Assembly (NCBI GenBank): GCA_016198905.1
Contig: JACQHR010000014.1
Coordinates: forward strand, 1 to 37,475
Direction of reading: 5' to 3'
Source of the DNA: Candidatus Omnitrophota bacterium
Lineage (GTDB): Bacteria > Omnitrophota > Gorgyraeia > Aquiviventales > Aquiviventaceae
Length of the DNA: 37,475 nt
Made by a program: the position numbers and the translations under genes. Below, in pieces: positions 12,001 through 24,000 of the stretch. The notes below the pieces were generated by a model that was given only the letters and a program-made list of their open reading frames with translations, made no database searches and had not been told where the DNA came from. The first letter of the stretch is position 1. Each line of letters starts with the position of its first letter.

Positions 12001-15000
12001 CAAGTCCCACAAGAAGAAATCTGGATTGTGGTGCACGATCCGCGCATGCCGGAAGATATCTTGGCCACACGGTTTATCCTACGCAGAACAGAAGCAGGGC
12101 CGACGACGCCATCGAGCTATGAGCTCGAGGTAACGCACAATCCTGCGTCGGCCGAGCCGCAGGTGATAGCCGCGATATCGTTCGATGACCCCACACGTTT
12201 CACCGAGCAAGTGCTCCTAGAATTGGGCCGACAGCAACGTGATATACGCTGGCAGGAGTGGCTTGCCATCCAGCTGGCGCAGGAGGCCGATCGGCTTTAC
12301 AACCTGGCGCAGGAGGAAGCTGCGTCCACACAGGCCCGCTGGGAGGGGATTGAAGAGGGGGTCGATCTCTACTTTGGTGTGCACAGTGAGGGCGTGGCGG
12401 TTGGCCAGCCGACCCCCAGGTCGAATAGCCGGATCGCTGAGATCCTCTATCAACCATACGGATCCCGGTGGGACCGGCTGCGAATTCAGTTGCCTGGAGA
12501 GCACCCGGAGGATTTTATCACCGCTCGACGGATCGTGCCCGCGTCCAGCGATGACGGGTTAGCCTACGCGGCAGCGTACGAGACAGATGTTCCTGGCCTG
12601 TGGAATGTGCGGATTCAAGTAGCCAGCCGGCCGGCCATCGATGCATTTCTCCCATATGCCTTGGTGGATGTCGGCTCTCGCTGGAGCGGCACGGTGAGTC
12701 TGGAATTTGAGCCCAACAGCCACGTCGTGCGGATCACGCCGCAGCGAGGGTTCGTAGTCCGTCGCCCGGCCGGTCCGGTGAGGCGCGTTGATCTCGACGC
12801 GAAGATCGCCGAGCCGCGCCAGACGCTGCAGGAGCGGCTCAGCGCCGGCGACCACACGCTCTTCGATTCCTTGCTGCCGGCGTTCGCAAGCCTCAGCCAG
12901 AATGAGCGCGGGCGGCTCTGGGAGTTGTGGAACTGGGCAGCCTACGCAGAGAGCCAGACCGCTCGAGCGCTGAATGTGTTGGCCCGCGTCTACCGGCAGG
13001 AAGTGCCGGACGAATGGGCCGAGAAAGAGCTGGAGCGACTCATCGGATTGCAAGACCGAGACGCGCGTGTCCTCGTCCAGCGCACGAAGACAAAAGTGTC
13101 AGAGGTGATGCGCGCCGCCGCCGAAGCGCCAGCCGCTCCTGCGCAGATCATAGCCGACCTCGATCGGGTGGCGACAGCGCGCAGGCGATTGACTGGCGAG
13201 TGGATGGAGCTGCGCAAGCAACGCAATCAGAAAACCGGGCAGGACCGCGCCGACTTCGAGCAAGCCATGAGTGAGGTCGCATCTGCACTCGTTCCTCTGC
13301 TGCTGGAGGAATCGGCGTTCTTGAACCAGGCGCAAGAGCACCACACCATAGCACTCGCGGAGGTGGAAGCGAAGACGCCGGTCGACGAAGCGGCGCGCAC
13401 GCGCATCCGTGAAGAGGGGAATCGCTTGAAGAGCCAAGCAGACGTGAACGAGGCCGTGGCCGGTCAGCTGATCGAGGAAGACCGATCGCTGGCCACGACG
13501 CTGGGCGCTCAGCTGATGGGCGCAGGATCGAAAGGCGGCGGCAGGCTTGTCCTTACCCGCAAGACCGGTGAAGAGATTCACATCGGGGATGACATCACCG
13601 TGCGCATGCTGGGGGTCAGACGCGGTCAAGTGCGCCTTGGATTTGTGGCGCCTGCCGATGTCAGCATTTGGAGAGCGGAAGTGCCCCGTGAGTCTCGAAC
13701 ACCGCGCCAGTCCCCAGACCGTCGCGGCGAGGGAAGACTCGTCCTTACCCGCAAGACCGGTGAAGCGATTCACATTGGAGACGACATTACCGTGCGCGTG
13801 CTGGGAGTCAGAGGCGATCAGGTAAGCCTTGGGTTCAACGCTCCCCCCACGGTGCAGATTCTCCGAGGAGAACTGCGCAGTCGCTCGAAGCAGGGAGCAG
13901 ATGTTGAGCGGCGTGTCCAGGAAGCCCGGGGAAGAGATGCGCTTGCCGATCAACTGTTCAAGCGCCTCGATGCGCTGGAGGCCGGTGCGCCACCGACGAC
14001 GCGGCCTGTCGAAGGGTTCAACGGCATCCTGGCCCAGCTTCGAGCCAGGGCGACCAGCGACCGCAAGCTGGTCGACATCCTCATGCGTCCCGACGTTCTC
14101 TCTGTGCTCGAGCGGTTCTACCACGGACAGATCGGCCGTGAAGAAGCGCTGGAGACCGTGATGACATTGCTGCGGGACATTGTGGTTGCAGAACAACACG
14201 TCAAAGAGTGGCTGACAGCGCTGGCTCCTCGCGCCGGCGGCATGGGGACGAAGGAAGAAGAGGCCGCGCGCGCCGCGAAAGAGACGGCGATCCCGGCGTC
14301 CGAACGCATCGCACGCGTCGAGTTTGTCAAAAAAGTCCAGACCAATCTTTATCAGGTATGGCTGGTGTTTGGGGATGGGCGTCGAAAACTTCTCGTGGAG
14401 GGAGCCGACAAGCTTCATGACTATATCCTCAGCGCAGATGGCCGAGCGGTGGCCGTGCGCTACAGGCCGCATGGCTCTGACTGGGATCGCATCAAGGTCC
14501 TGCTGGCCGGCGAGGAAGAGCCTGTCGATGTCATCACCAGCCGGTGGATCATCCCGGCGCTGAGCGCCGATGGCACGGTCTTCGCCGCGTTGTATGAGAC
14601 GCATGACCGCAGGCTCTGGAACGTGCGGGTGAAAGCCGCGGGTCGACCGGCGATGGATGGATTTTCGTCGCATGACAGGCTTGCGGTGCCAGCTCGATTC
14701 CGGTTCCTTGACAAACTCGACACGCCGGCGCGTATCGAGTTCGACGGCACGACCCGTATGGTGAATATTGTCTACCAGAAGGGCCCCATGTTTCGCCGCA
14801 CCTCCGATGTCCTCACAGTCGACGTCGATAGCCTCACACAGCCAGCCCCGCTGGTGGAGCGTCTGGACGCCGGTTTGGCAAAAGATGGCCTCTTCACGAC
14901 GTTTCCCACGCTCTATACCGGCCTTGAGGCATCTGTGCAAGAGCAACTCAGGGCCATCATCCCCTCGCAGGGCTATTCCGACCTTCAAGTCGCCCAAGCA

Positions 15001-18000
15001 TTGGAAGCGCTCACCAGCGTCTATCGTCAGGCTCCCGACGAGATTCAGCGGGCAAGCGGAGCGCTCCGGCGGATCTTAGGCGTCACGCGCGACGTGGCCA
15101 AGGGATACGTCCAACAGGCCATCGAGATTTTTGCTGACCCGCGCGTGGGCGCCGCCGCTATGAAGTTAGCCGCCATTGACGAGGGCATTCGTCATATCGC
15201 AGCAATGAACCAGCCTGTCAGTCAGCATATCGTGGCCTACAGCGCAGGACTTCGGGCAGTGCTCATGCGTACGGATCTCACACGGGAACAGATCATCGAG
15301 GAACTTGTCAAACTGCACATTCCAAACTTTGGGCAACAATCTGCCGAGGCGTTTGTGCACTACCTCGCGCCCGAACTCGGTCGCATTGACCTTCGCGGCG
15401 GCATGGGGACGAAGGAAGAAGAGGCCGCGCGCGCCGCACGAGCGTCGGCGCGGCGCGCGCAGAGGCGGCGGGTGGCGGGGATTACCGATTTCAAGGCGAA
15501 TCCGAACAACTCGCCCAAAGCGCTGCTTGACCTGCTCATCACGAAGAGTCCGAATTCCAAGGTATCGCACGAAGACATCGGGGACGCGCTGCGAGTGAGC
15601 GACGCCACGTTGGCCAACAACCTCAGGGTCTTGCGGCAGCTGGGGCTCGTGAAGCAGTGGGGCATTGGTCGAACGGCCTCCTTTGCCATTACGGATTTGG
15701 CCCGCCGAGTCGCAGCGCAACTCAGCCGCGCCTTGCAGCCGCTGTCCTCCGGAGGATTCTACGCGCAGTCTGCGGGCAAAATCACCGTGCTCATGCAGGA
15801 GATCCAGACACTGTTGTTTTCGGCGGCTGCGCTCGAGCATCAGGAGCTGAACGCGGCTAACGTAGCCAGTCGGGTCACGCAGGCGGTGAAGGAGAGCGTC
15901 AACAATCTGGGATTTAGCGATCGCACCATTCCCTCACGCGATCGCCACCTCGTCATAGCTGGCGTCCAGGCAGAGCTCGGCATCCTGTTCACCGAGCCCG
16001 AGCAGGAAGCGCTGGTGATGGCGGACACCGCGAACGCGCTTGAGCATGCCGCGACCCGTCTTCTTCAAGCGTGGCTGAAGACACTCGATCCGCACCAGCA
16101 GCGCATCGAAGCGCTCGCACAGGCCCCCATGCTCAAAGCGATTCGACCTGTGACAGCCGCCACACCGCACACAGCCGATGCGCGACACGAGCAAGGACGC
16201 AGCGCGCTCTTTCCGAGTGTGTGGGAAGACTTAAAACACAATGCTGACTTCGTGGACGTGCGGTGGGTCTTTGAGGCACAGGGTGTGCGGAGAGCGCTTT
16301 GGCGGTTGCACATGAGACGGCGCACTGCCGAGCAAACGTTGGACGAACTCCTGGCGCTGAAGTCTGTGAAGTACGCAGTCGTTGAGAAGAAAGCAGCGTT
16401 CCGCGAGCAGATGCGCGCGGTGCTTGAGGCGCTGACGATGACAGAGCAGCGGAAGCCCGGACAACCGAAGCCGCGGAAGGGAAAGCTAGATTTTGCAACT
16501 GACGAGGAACGGCTGCTTGGAGAGGTGACGGGTCAGATCGTGCTCAGGACTGGCGGGCGATCGAAAGTCGAAATACCTACCATCCGTCAGTTGGTTGAAG
16601 AGGCGTATCTGCGGCGCATCGAGCGGGCTGAATTTCTTCAGCGACTGGGCATGTTGGGTCTTCAAGGTGATAAGGAAAACGAGAAGGACGCGCGGGAAGC
16701 CTGGATCGCGTTGACCGTTCCGGAGGAGTGGCAGGTGACAGGCGTGAGAGTGTCGGACGAATCGAGCCGCGGCACGCAGATCAAGCGCGCGGACATCACC
16801 TATGCCGATGGGCGCACCGAGAACCTCGTCCAAGGCGCTGCGGCGATTCTGCAGACGGCGGTCAGTCTGTATCGCGGGGCAGCCATGGTGATCTACCAGA
16901 GCACTCCAGGCGGTCCATTCATCCTCAGGGTCAAAGTGCAGGGCAAGCCGCCGCGTGATCTTGCGCAAGGCCAGACATTCAAGCACGTGATCTTCAATCC
17001 GGAGAATACGGCGGCGACGGCCATCTTCTCTGACAAGCAGATCAGCCACGACGCGAGCGGTCCGTGGAAGATTCAGGCGTTCTTAGTCCAGGATCAGCAG
17101 CCATGGCTGTTCTGGGAGCGCGTCGATGACCTCTTGCGAGTCGAGCTGAGCGAAAATGGCCGCGCGATCGTCGCTGAGAATCCGGACCGTGTGAGAGCGC
17201 GCCTCGATGGCGAATCTGAAGCGAGATTCCAGCAGCTGAAGCCGGGAGGGTGGAATCTCAGTCATGATGGGAGGTCGCTGATCGCGCGATCTGCTCAGCC
17301 AAAAAGCGCAACAGAGATCGCGCACATCGATGACGCGGTCGATGATCTCTACGGCACGCGTGATGGTCTTGCGTCGCAGCCCATCGGCGTTGAGCCGCAC
17401 CCGAGGGCCGCGCGCCGGCTCGCGATGGATGAAGCCTTCAACCACGCCCTGCGCACGCGGACACCAGGCACCGGTTCCATTGCCTATGTGTCCAACGGTC
17501 AAGAGTCGTTCGCCGAACGTCGCCAGCGGATGCTTACCGAACGTCGCCAGCGCGCCCGGCAGTTCGTTTCTGAGTTGTTCGCGGATCCCGCGAACTCCGA
17601 TCTTGTTCAGCAGATTTCTATGTCGGCGAGGATGGTCGTCACTCCGTTTGCAGAAGGAGTGGTGACATCGAAGTCGCTCGAAGCGCGAGTGGCCGCTGCC
17701 GGGCTCGATTGGCGCGCGTCAGTGGACCGCCGTGCCATCTACGAAGCCATGTATCAGCACGAAGTGCTGGCTTCGGTGCGGGCGATTCGAGCCGAGCGAC
17801 CGGTCCGCACGTGGGTCGCGGGCAATCCTAAGATGTACTTCGTCAAACCGGGTCCAAGGACCACGGCGATGGCCAAGGCCGGCCAGATCGGTGAAGCTGA
17901 TGTGCGCGGTGTCGCCCTCCAGGAGTATCTGGCGGCCGTCAGGCAGGCCATGCGCGGCCCGGACACGGTGGATGTCAGCGTGCTGTTCCCGTACACCGAA

Positions 18001-21000
18001 CTGTCGGATGCGGATGAGGAAGCCGACAACCTCTTATTCCCGCCCGGCTTCACGCTCGGGGTGCAAAGCGTGTCTGCGGTGCCGGGCGAAGCCGCCGAGA
18101 CGAGCCAGATTTCAGCGACGCTGGCAAAAGCGGCCGGAGCCAAGGTCGTGGTCATCGGCCACTCTGAGCTGCGCACCATGATCGATCCCACCGATCCGAA
18201 AGGTCAGCGCCGCATCCGCAACCCCAAAGGCCTGGACCATGAGACCGCGGTCAAGCAGATGAAGAGCGCGATCGCGGAAGGTCTGGTGGTCATCTTGGCC
18301 ATCGGCGAGACGTACGATGAGCGCGAAGCCGGCAAGACCTTTGACGTGCTCGAGGAGCAGCTCGCGCAGGAGTACGGCCCACTGACCCCTGAGGAGCGAG
18401 CGCAGGTGCACTTAGCCTATGAGCCGGTGTGGGCCATCGGCACCGGAGTGAACGCGACACCGGTGCAGGCTCAGGAAGTCCACGCCTTTGTCCGCGTGCG
18501 GCTGGCAGAGATGGCCGGTGTTGAGCGCGCCGCAGCGACGCGCATCCTCTACGGCGGCAGCGTCAAGCCCGACAACTTCGCGACCCTGCTGGCCGAGCCG
18601 GATATCGATGGCGGCTTGATTGGCGGAGCCAGCCTGAATGCGGCGGACTTCACAGCCCTCATCGACACGCCCAAGCGGACGCTGCAGACCCTCGAGATTG
18701 AGCCGATTGCCGCGACACCCGCCCGGCCGGATAACATCACGCTGCGCGAGCGCGCGCGCTTGGCTGACGGGACCGCGGGGGAATGGTTCGGCATCGCGGC
18801 CGGGACCTCGTCGGGCGAGGAAGAAGCCCGCACCGTGGGCATCGACCGCGTCCGGCAGTATGTCCAACGGATTCTGCAGCGCGTTCGTGAGCTCAAGATT
18901 CCCATCGATGATCTGAATCGCATTCATGACGAGGTGATCCAGCCGCTGAACACGACACTGGCCGTCGAAGAAGCGGCGGCGCATCCAGGCACGACGGTGC
19001 CGGTCATCCGCTTCGGGGGCATCGGGGGTGACACGGTGCTGCCGTTTGAAGGCGCCGTGGCGTATGCGATCGCGCGTGCGCGTGGTATCGAAGTCTCGGA
19101 GTTGCTAGCTGAGCTTGAGCCCGGAGCGGTCGGCGCGGGCGACAACAATTTGCGCGGCGTGGTGTGGTCGGGTGGAGAGCATGGCGCGGCGAAAGGCTTC
19201 GACGACTACGGCGTGCTGTCGATGTCGACCCAGGAAATCACCATCCGCACGGCAGGCTCGAAGGGTGCGAAGTCTCCATGGGAAGCTGAGCGCATGCTGC
19301 AAGCGATCCGCCAGCGCGTGGCCGAACGGTTGCAGGAGCTCGGGATCAATCCTGGCGAGAGCAAGGAAGGTGGTGTCGCGCCAACGATCACCGAGGCGAC
19401 GCCAGACGACAATAAGAAGTACGTCCGCTCCACACTTGAGGCGATGACGTTGGTGATCCAGGTGGCTGAAGAGCTCGGTTACAGGATTGGCCAGGACTAC
19501 CAGTTGTATCCTGATATGGCGGCCAATTCGTTCTTTGACAAGGAGCGGCAGCTCTACAACTTCGATGGGCAGATCGTGAATTGGCAAGGGCTGCTGGGAC
19601 TCTACAAGGCAATGGTGGACGAGCTGCACAGGCGCTTGTCCGTTCCAACGACTGTGCAGATCATCTACAGCATGGAGGACTTTGCCGCCGAGTACAAGAG
19701 TGAACACGAAGCCTGGCGCCAATTTAAGGGGTTGCTCGGCATCGAGTCGTCGTATGGCATCAAGCGTTCGGCGGATGATCTCAACGCGACCCAGTTAGAC
19801 TTGACCGAAGCGAACCAAGACCTCTATGACGAGATGATCGTGAAGGCCAATCAAGCCGGCAGCCTCATCACGACGCTGCGCGTGCTCAGCCTGCTGAATA
19901 AGCTGGGCAAGGGCAAGATCATCTCGCACCGCTCGAAAGAAGCCGGCCTCAAGTACGAAGAGTCCGACATGATGATTCCGGCTCTGGCGTTTCTGTCCGG
20001 GGCCGATGTGAAGACGATGCCGGTCCAAGATGTCCGCCGCGCCAAGGTGCATGAACTCCAGCGCCTCACGCAGCAGGCGGCGTTGTTGGCGAGCATCAGC
20101 AAGGTAGCTGACGGGGTTCATCGAATGCTCGAGCAAGACGCATGGCACTGGCTGCCAAATTCCACGCCTGGCCTGTCAGAAATCTTGGAGTATATCCGTC
20201 TCAGAACGATTCATGATCCGAATCAAAGCATTTCGCCCAATGACTATGTCAAGACTCTTGTTGTGCCGATCCTCGGTCGGTTTGCCAAGTGGGAGTTTGG
20301 CACAGTGGATGAGGCTGTGGCCGACATCGTGCGCACGCTAGACGGTGTTGGCGGACCACACCGACCGAAGACGGACGTACCGGTGGAGGATGTGGCGCAA
20401 CTCGTTCGCAGTATGGCCGTCCAACGTCAAGTTCCTCCTCGACGGATGCCACTGAATGCCGATCAGCTCTCGCTTGTGGAGCAGCTCATCCAATTCCTCG
20501 GTCCGCCCGCGGTGCAACACGTGCTTCGCACGATGACTGACCCCGCTGCCGCGCGCGGCGAGCTCATCCAACGCATCGGCATGTCACCGGAAGCGGCGTT
20601 GCAGTTGATCAATGAGGTCAACCGCGTGCGAGGCGCGCCCGATGTGCCTCCGACACAGCTGACTTCCCGCAAACTCCTCGCCACGCGGGCCAAGGAATTC
20701 GCGAAGATTCAGACGATGACCCAAGGTCCGGAAGTTGAAGAAGCACTCTACCGGTTTGCGACCGAGGCGCCCGCGCCGGATCGGACGGTGGCGGTGCCAT
20801 CCTGGAAAGACGCCCTCGGCGCATTCTATGCCGAAGGGGTCTTCGACGAGCTCATGCCGCCTCTCGTTGCAGTCGATGAAAGCGGCAAGCCGTTAGGGCT
20901 TGTGAAGGACGGCGACACGCTCCTCTACTGGGATTTTCGCACCGACCGGGCCAAGCCGCTCACCGCCGCGTTCCTCGATGTGCCGTATGAGGGTCAAGTC

Positions 21001-24000
21001 GGCGGCCTGAGCGATCAAGCCGCGGTGCGCCCGAACATCCGCGTCGTGACCATGACACACTACGATGATCGATTCACCAGCGGCCAGCTGCCGCCTGAGC
21101 GTCGCGCGCAGGAAGCCTTCAACCCAGCCGCGCCGATCCATGACACCTACGCCGAGGTCGCAGGGCGCAGTGGGATTCGGCAACTCGTTGTCGCCGAGAG
21201 CGAGAAGTGGCGGGCCGTGACGTGGTTCAAGGATGGACGACGCAACCTCGGCTACGAGAAGATCTCAGACGATGGCACGCTGCGCGTCGAACAACATCCG
21301 CAGCTACCCATCACGGTGAAGATTGTCAAATCGCGCCAGGTCGCCTCCCATATCGAAGCGCCCGAGATGCGCGCCAAGGAAATCACGGATCTGCTGCTGC
21401 AAGGTGTCGAGGAGGGTATTGAGGATATCTTCGTCAACTACGCCAACGCGGATATGGTCGGGCACGCCCAGAAAGATTCTGCCCAATTTGACAGCGTGGT
21501 CCGCGGGGTGCAGGAGTTGGATGAATCGCTCGGGCGCATCGTGCCGGCTGCGCTGGCAAAGGGCTACACGGTCCTCATGACCGCCGATCACGGCAATGCC
21601 GAGCAGATGTTCCATCCGGATGGCCAGGGCGATCCGGCGCATACGACCAACCCGGTGCCATTGATCGTGCTTGGACTGGAGGATGGCGAATCCGCCACGG
21701 TTCGTGCGGATGCGACGATCGGCGACCTTGGGCCGACCATGTTGCAGCTTCGCGGCATGACGCCTCCGGCTTCGTGGGACCGCACGAGCGCGCTGGAAGG
21801 CGCCATTCACGGTCGTCAGGACCGCAAGATTCTGCGCATCGTCTTAGATGGCTACGGCATTCGCGAAGCCCCAGAGGGCAACGCGATGGCTGAAGCGGCC
21901 CGCCGCAAGGGCAGCCCGCTGCACATGGATCGCTGGATGCAGGGTGAAGATGGCGCGGTGGCCGCACCGATTGAGGCGTCGGGTGAGGTGAATGGCTATC
22001 CGGCCGGCACGGCGGGCACGACCGAATTTGGGCACGTCCTCTTCGATGCCGGACGGCGTGTCGGGACCGATCAGGTCGCGATCGACTTGGCGATTGAGAA
22101 GGGTGAATTCGACTCCAATCCGGTTTTGCTGGATGCGATCCGTCAGACGAAGAAGTCAGGTTCGACCCTGCATCTCATGGGCATTCTTTCGGATGGGCGC
22201 GTGCACTCATCGCTGATCCATGTCGATGCCTTGCTGCGCCTCGCGGCCAAAGAAGGATTGCGCGGCGACCAGGTGGACATCAAGGTCTTCACTGACGGGC
22301 GCGACGTGCGCGGCGATTCCGCGCCGCAATACCTCGCGTGGCTCGAAGGCAAGATCGCCGAGTACGGCGTGGGCCGCATCAGTCTGGTGCGCGGCCGCGG
22401 CTGGGGCAAGGATCGCGACAACCGCTGGAGGCGCATTGAAGCCGACTTCCGCGCGCTCACCGAAGGGATAGGTGCGGTGCACGTCCGATTACCGCGTTCC
22501 GCGCCGGACGTCCCGACTGTCGCAGGTGCAATCGCCAAGATGGCCTTCAGCGCGAGCGGCGACCTCTACGGCACGGGCGACGGGCTCTCGGGTCAGCCCA
22601 TCGGCGTTGAGCCGCACCCGATGGCCGAGCGCGAGCGCCGCATCGCCGAAGCGCTCAAGCATGCGTCGCTGACCGGTTCCGCGAGCGGCGATCAGGTTGG
22701 CTACATCAAGAAGGGCGGGGGAGCGCTTGACGTCGACGCGGATGAGAGTCGTTCAGCGTTCAGTCTGCTCAAGCCAGGCCGCCGGGCTCGCCTACGGCAG
22801 TTCGTGAATTCCTCGTTGCCAGATCAGGGGGAAGTAGTCCGCGTGCAGGCTGAAGAAATTCTTGCTTCAGTTGAAGTGGGTCGACTCGGCTCGACGCAGG
22901 CCATTGACCGTCTCCTGGGACTGGAGATCGATCGCGGGTTTTCGAATCGACGTCTTCCGTATGACCTGGTCGAGGGTTTTCAACTTGAAGAGCAGGTCCG
23001 AGCGGTACTCGGGACGACATCTGCCCGGGCTCTGGCCCCCACGTCGCCGGCTCGCATCTTCCTCTATCTGCTGCACATATTTCGGCAGCGCGATGCGAGG
23101 GACCAAGCACAAGAGATTGCTGCCGGCGTTGGACGTACAGGTCAGGGGATACGCCGTGCAATCACCGTGCTCGAACAACTCGGAGTGATCCGGCAGGTGA
23201 ACGGGCTCAGCCCCTTGGTGGAATACAGGGTGACGGATCATGCCGACATGGTTGCGGTCAGGCTGCTGCCTCTGTTGGTTGAACTGGGCAATCGTCCGAC
23301 ATCGTCGCGTGTGCGCAAAATCCAGCCGAAGATTCGCCGACTACTGCAGAGCCTGCCTCGGACACCGGCTGCTGCGCAGGATGACACCCTGCTCGCACTG
23401 CTTGATCTGACCGCGCTGCGAGCCCTCTATGTCGCATACGAGGGCGGAGCGCGCTTCGCATCCGCGGCGCGCCGTCCAGCCTTCATGACCCGACGAGAGA
23501 TTGAGTTCTTCCAGCAAACTATGGGGCCCGGCCAGACCATTGAAGGGATGATCGAGGAGTTCTTCAAGCCGCGTCGCGAGCGTCGGGTCGCGTACCTCCC
23601 GGATGTTGAAGCGCTCGATGAGCGGTTTGTGCCTAAGCCGCCTCGGCCGCTTCCCGCAGGTTCAGCGGCCACAGCGTTGACTGCGCCGGCCGGTTCGAAC
23701 CCGATCGCCCGGATCGATACCGGTTCCCATCCAATTGCGCATATCTCGGCGGGCGAGACACCCGCTGGCCAGCCGCCATCGATCAGCAGCACCGGTGTGT
23801 TCCTCCATGAGGACCTGGAGCGGCTGCGCACACTCTTCGCTGAGCGCCTGAAGGGACGCCGATTGGCTGCGAGCTTCATCCCGACCGACTCTACAATCCT
23901 GGGTCCGAATGTTGCGGCCGCGTGGCATCCGGTCTTTCTATCGGACAGCGTCGAGATTGAGGTGATGGTGGGAGAAGGTCGAAGCGCAAAGCAGATTATT

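Noticed and set aside
14241-14246. Internal translation start at the Met of the GGMGT linker
   Set aside because: The ATG is repeated in a fixed context, but there is no ribosome binding site at a usual distance and the frame is open on both sides. I treat it as a linker motif.
13099-14997. A 632-codon open frame on the minus strand
   Set aside because: It lies wholly inside the giant gene, antisense to the CsrA and beta-module coding region, and its translation has no family motif. Long antisense frames are expected in GC-rich coding DNA.
20788-22545. Two separate broken mutase genes
   Set aside because: Each conserved block occurs once, the halves complement each other exactly, and the joint is a short in-frame linker, so a permuted single domain is the simpler reading.
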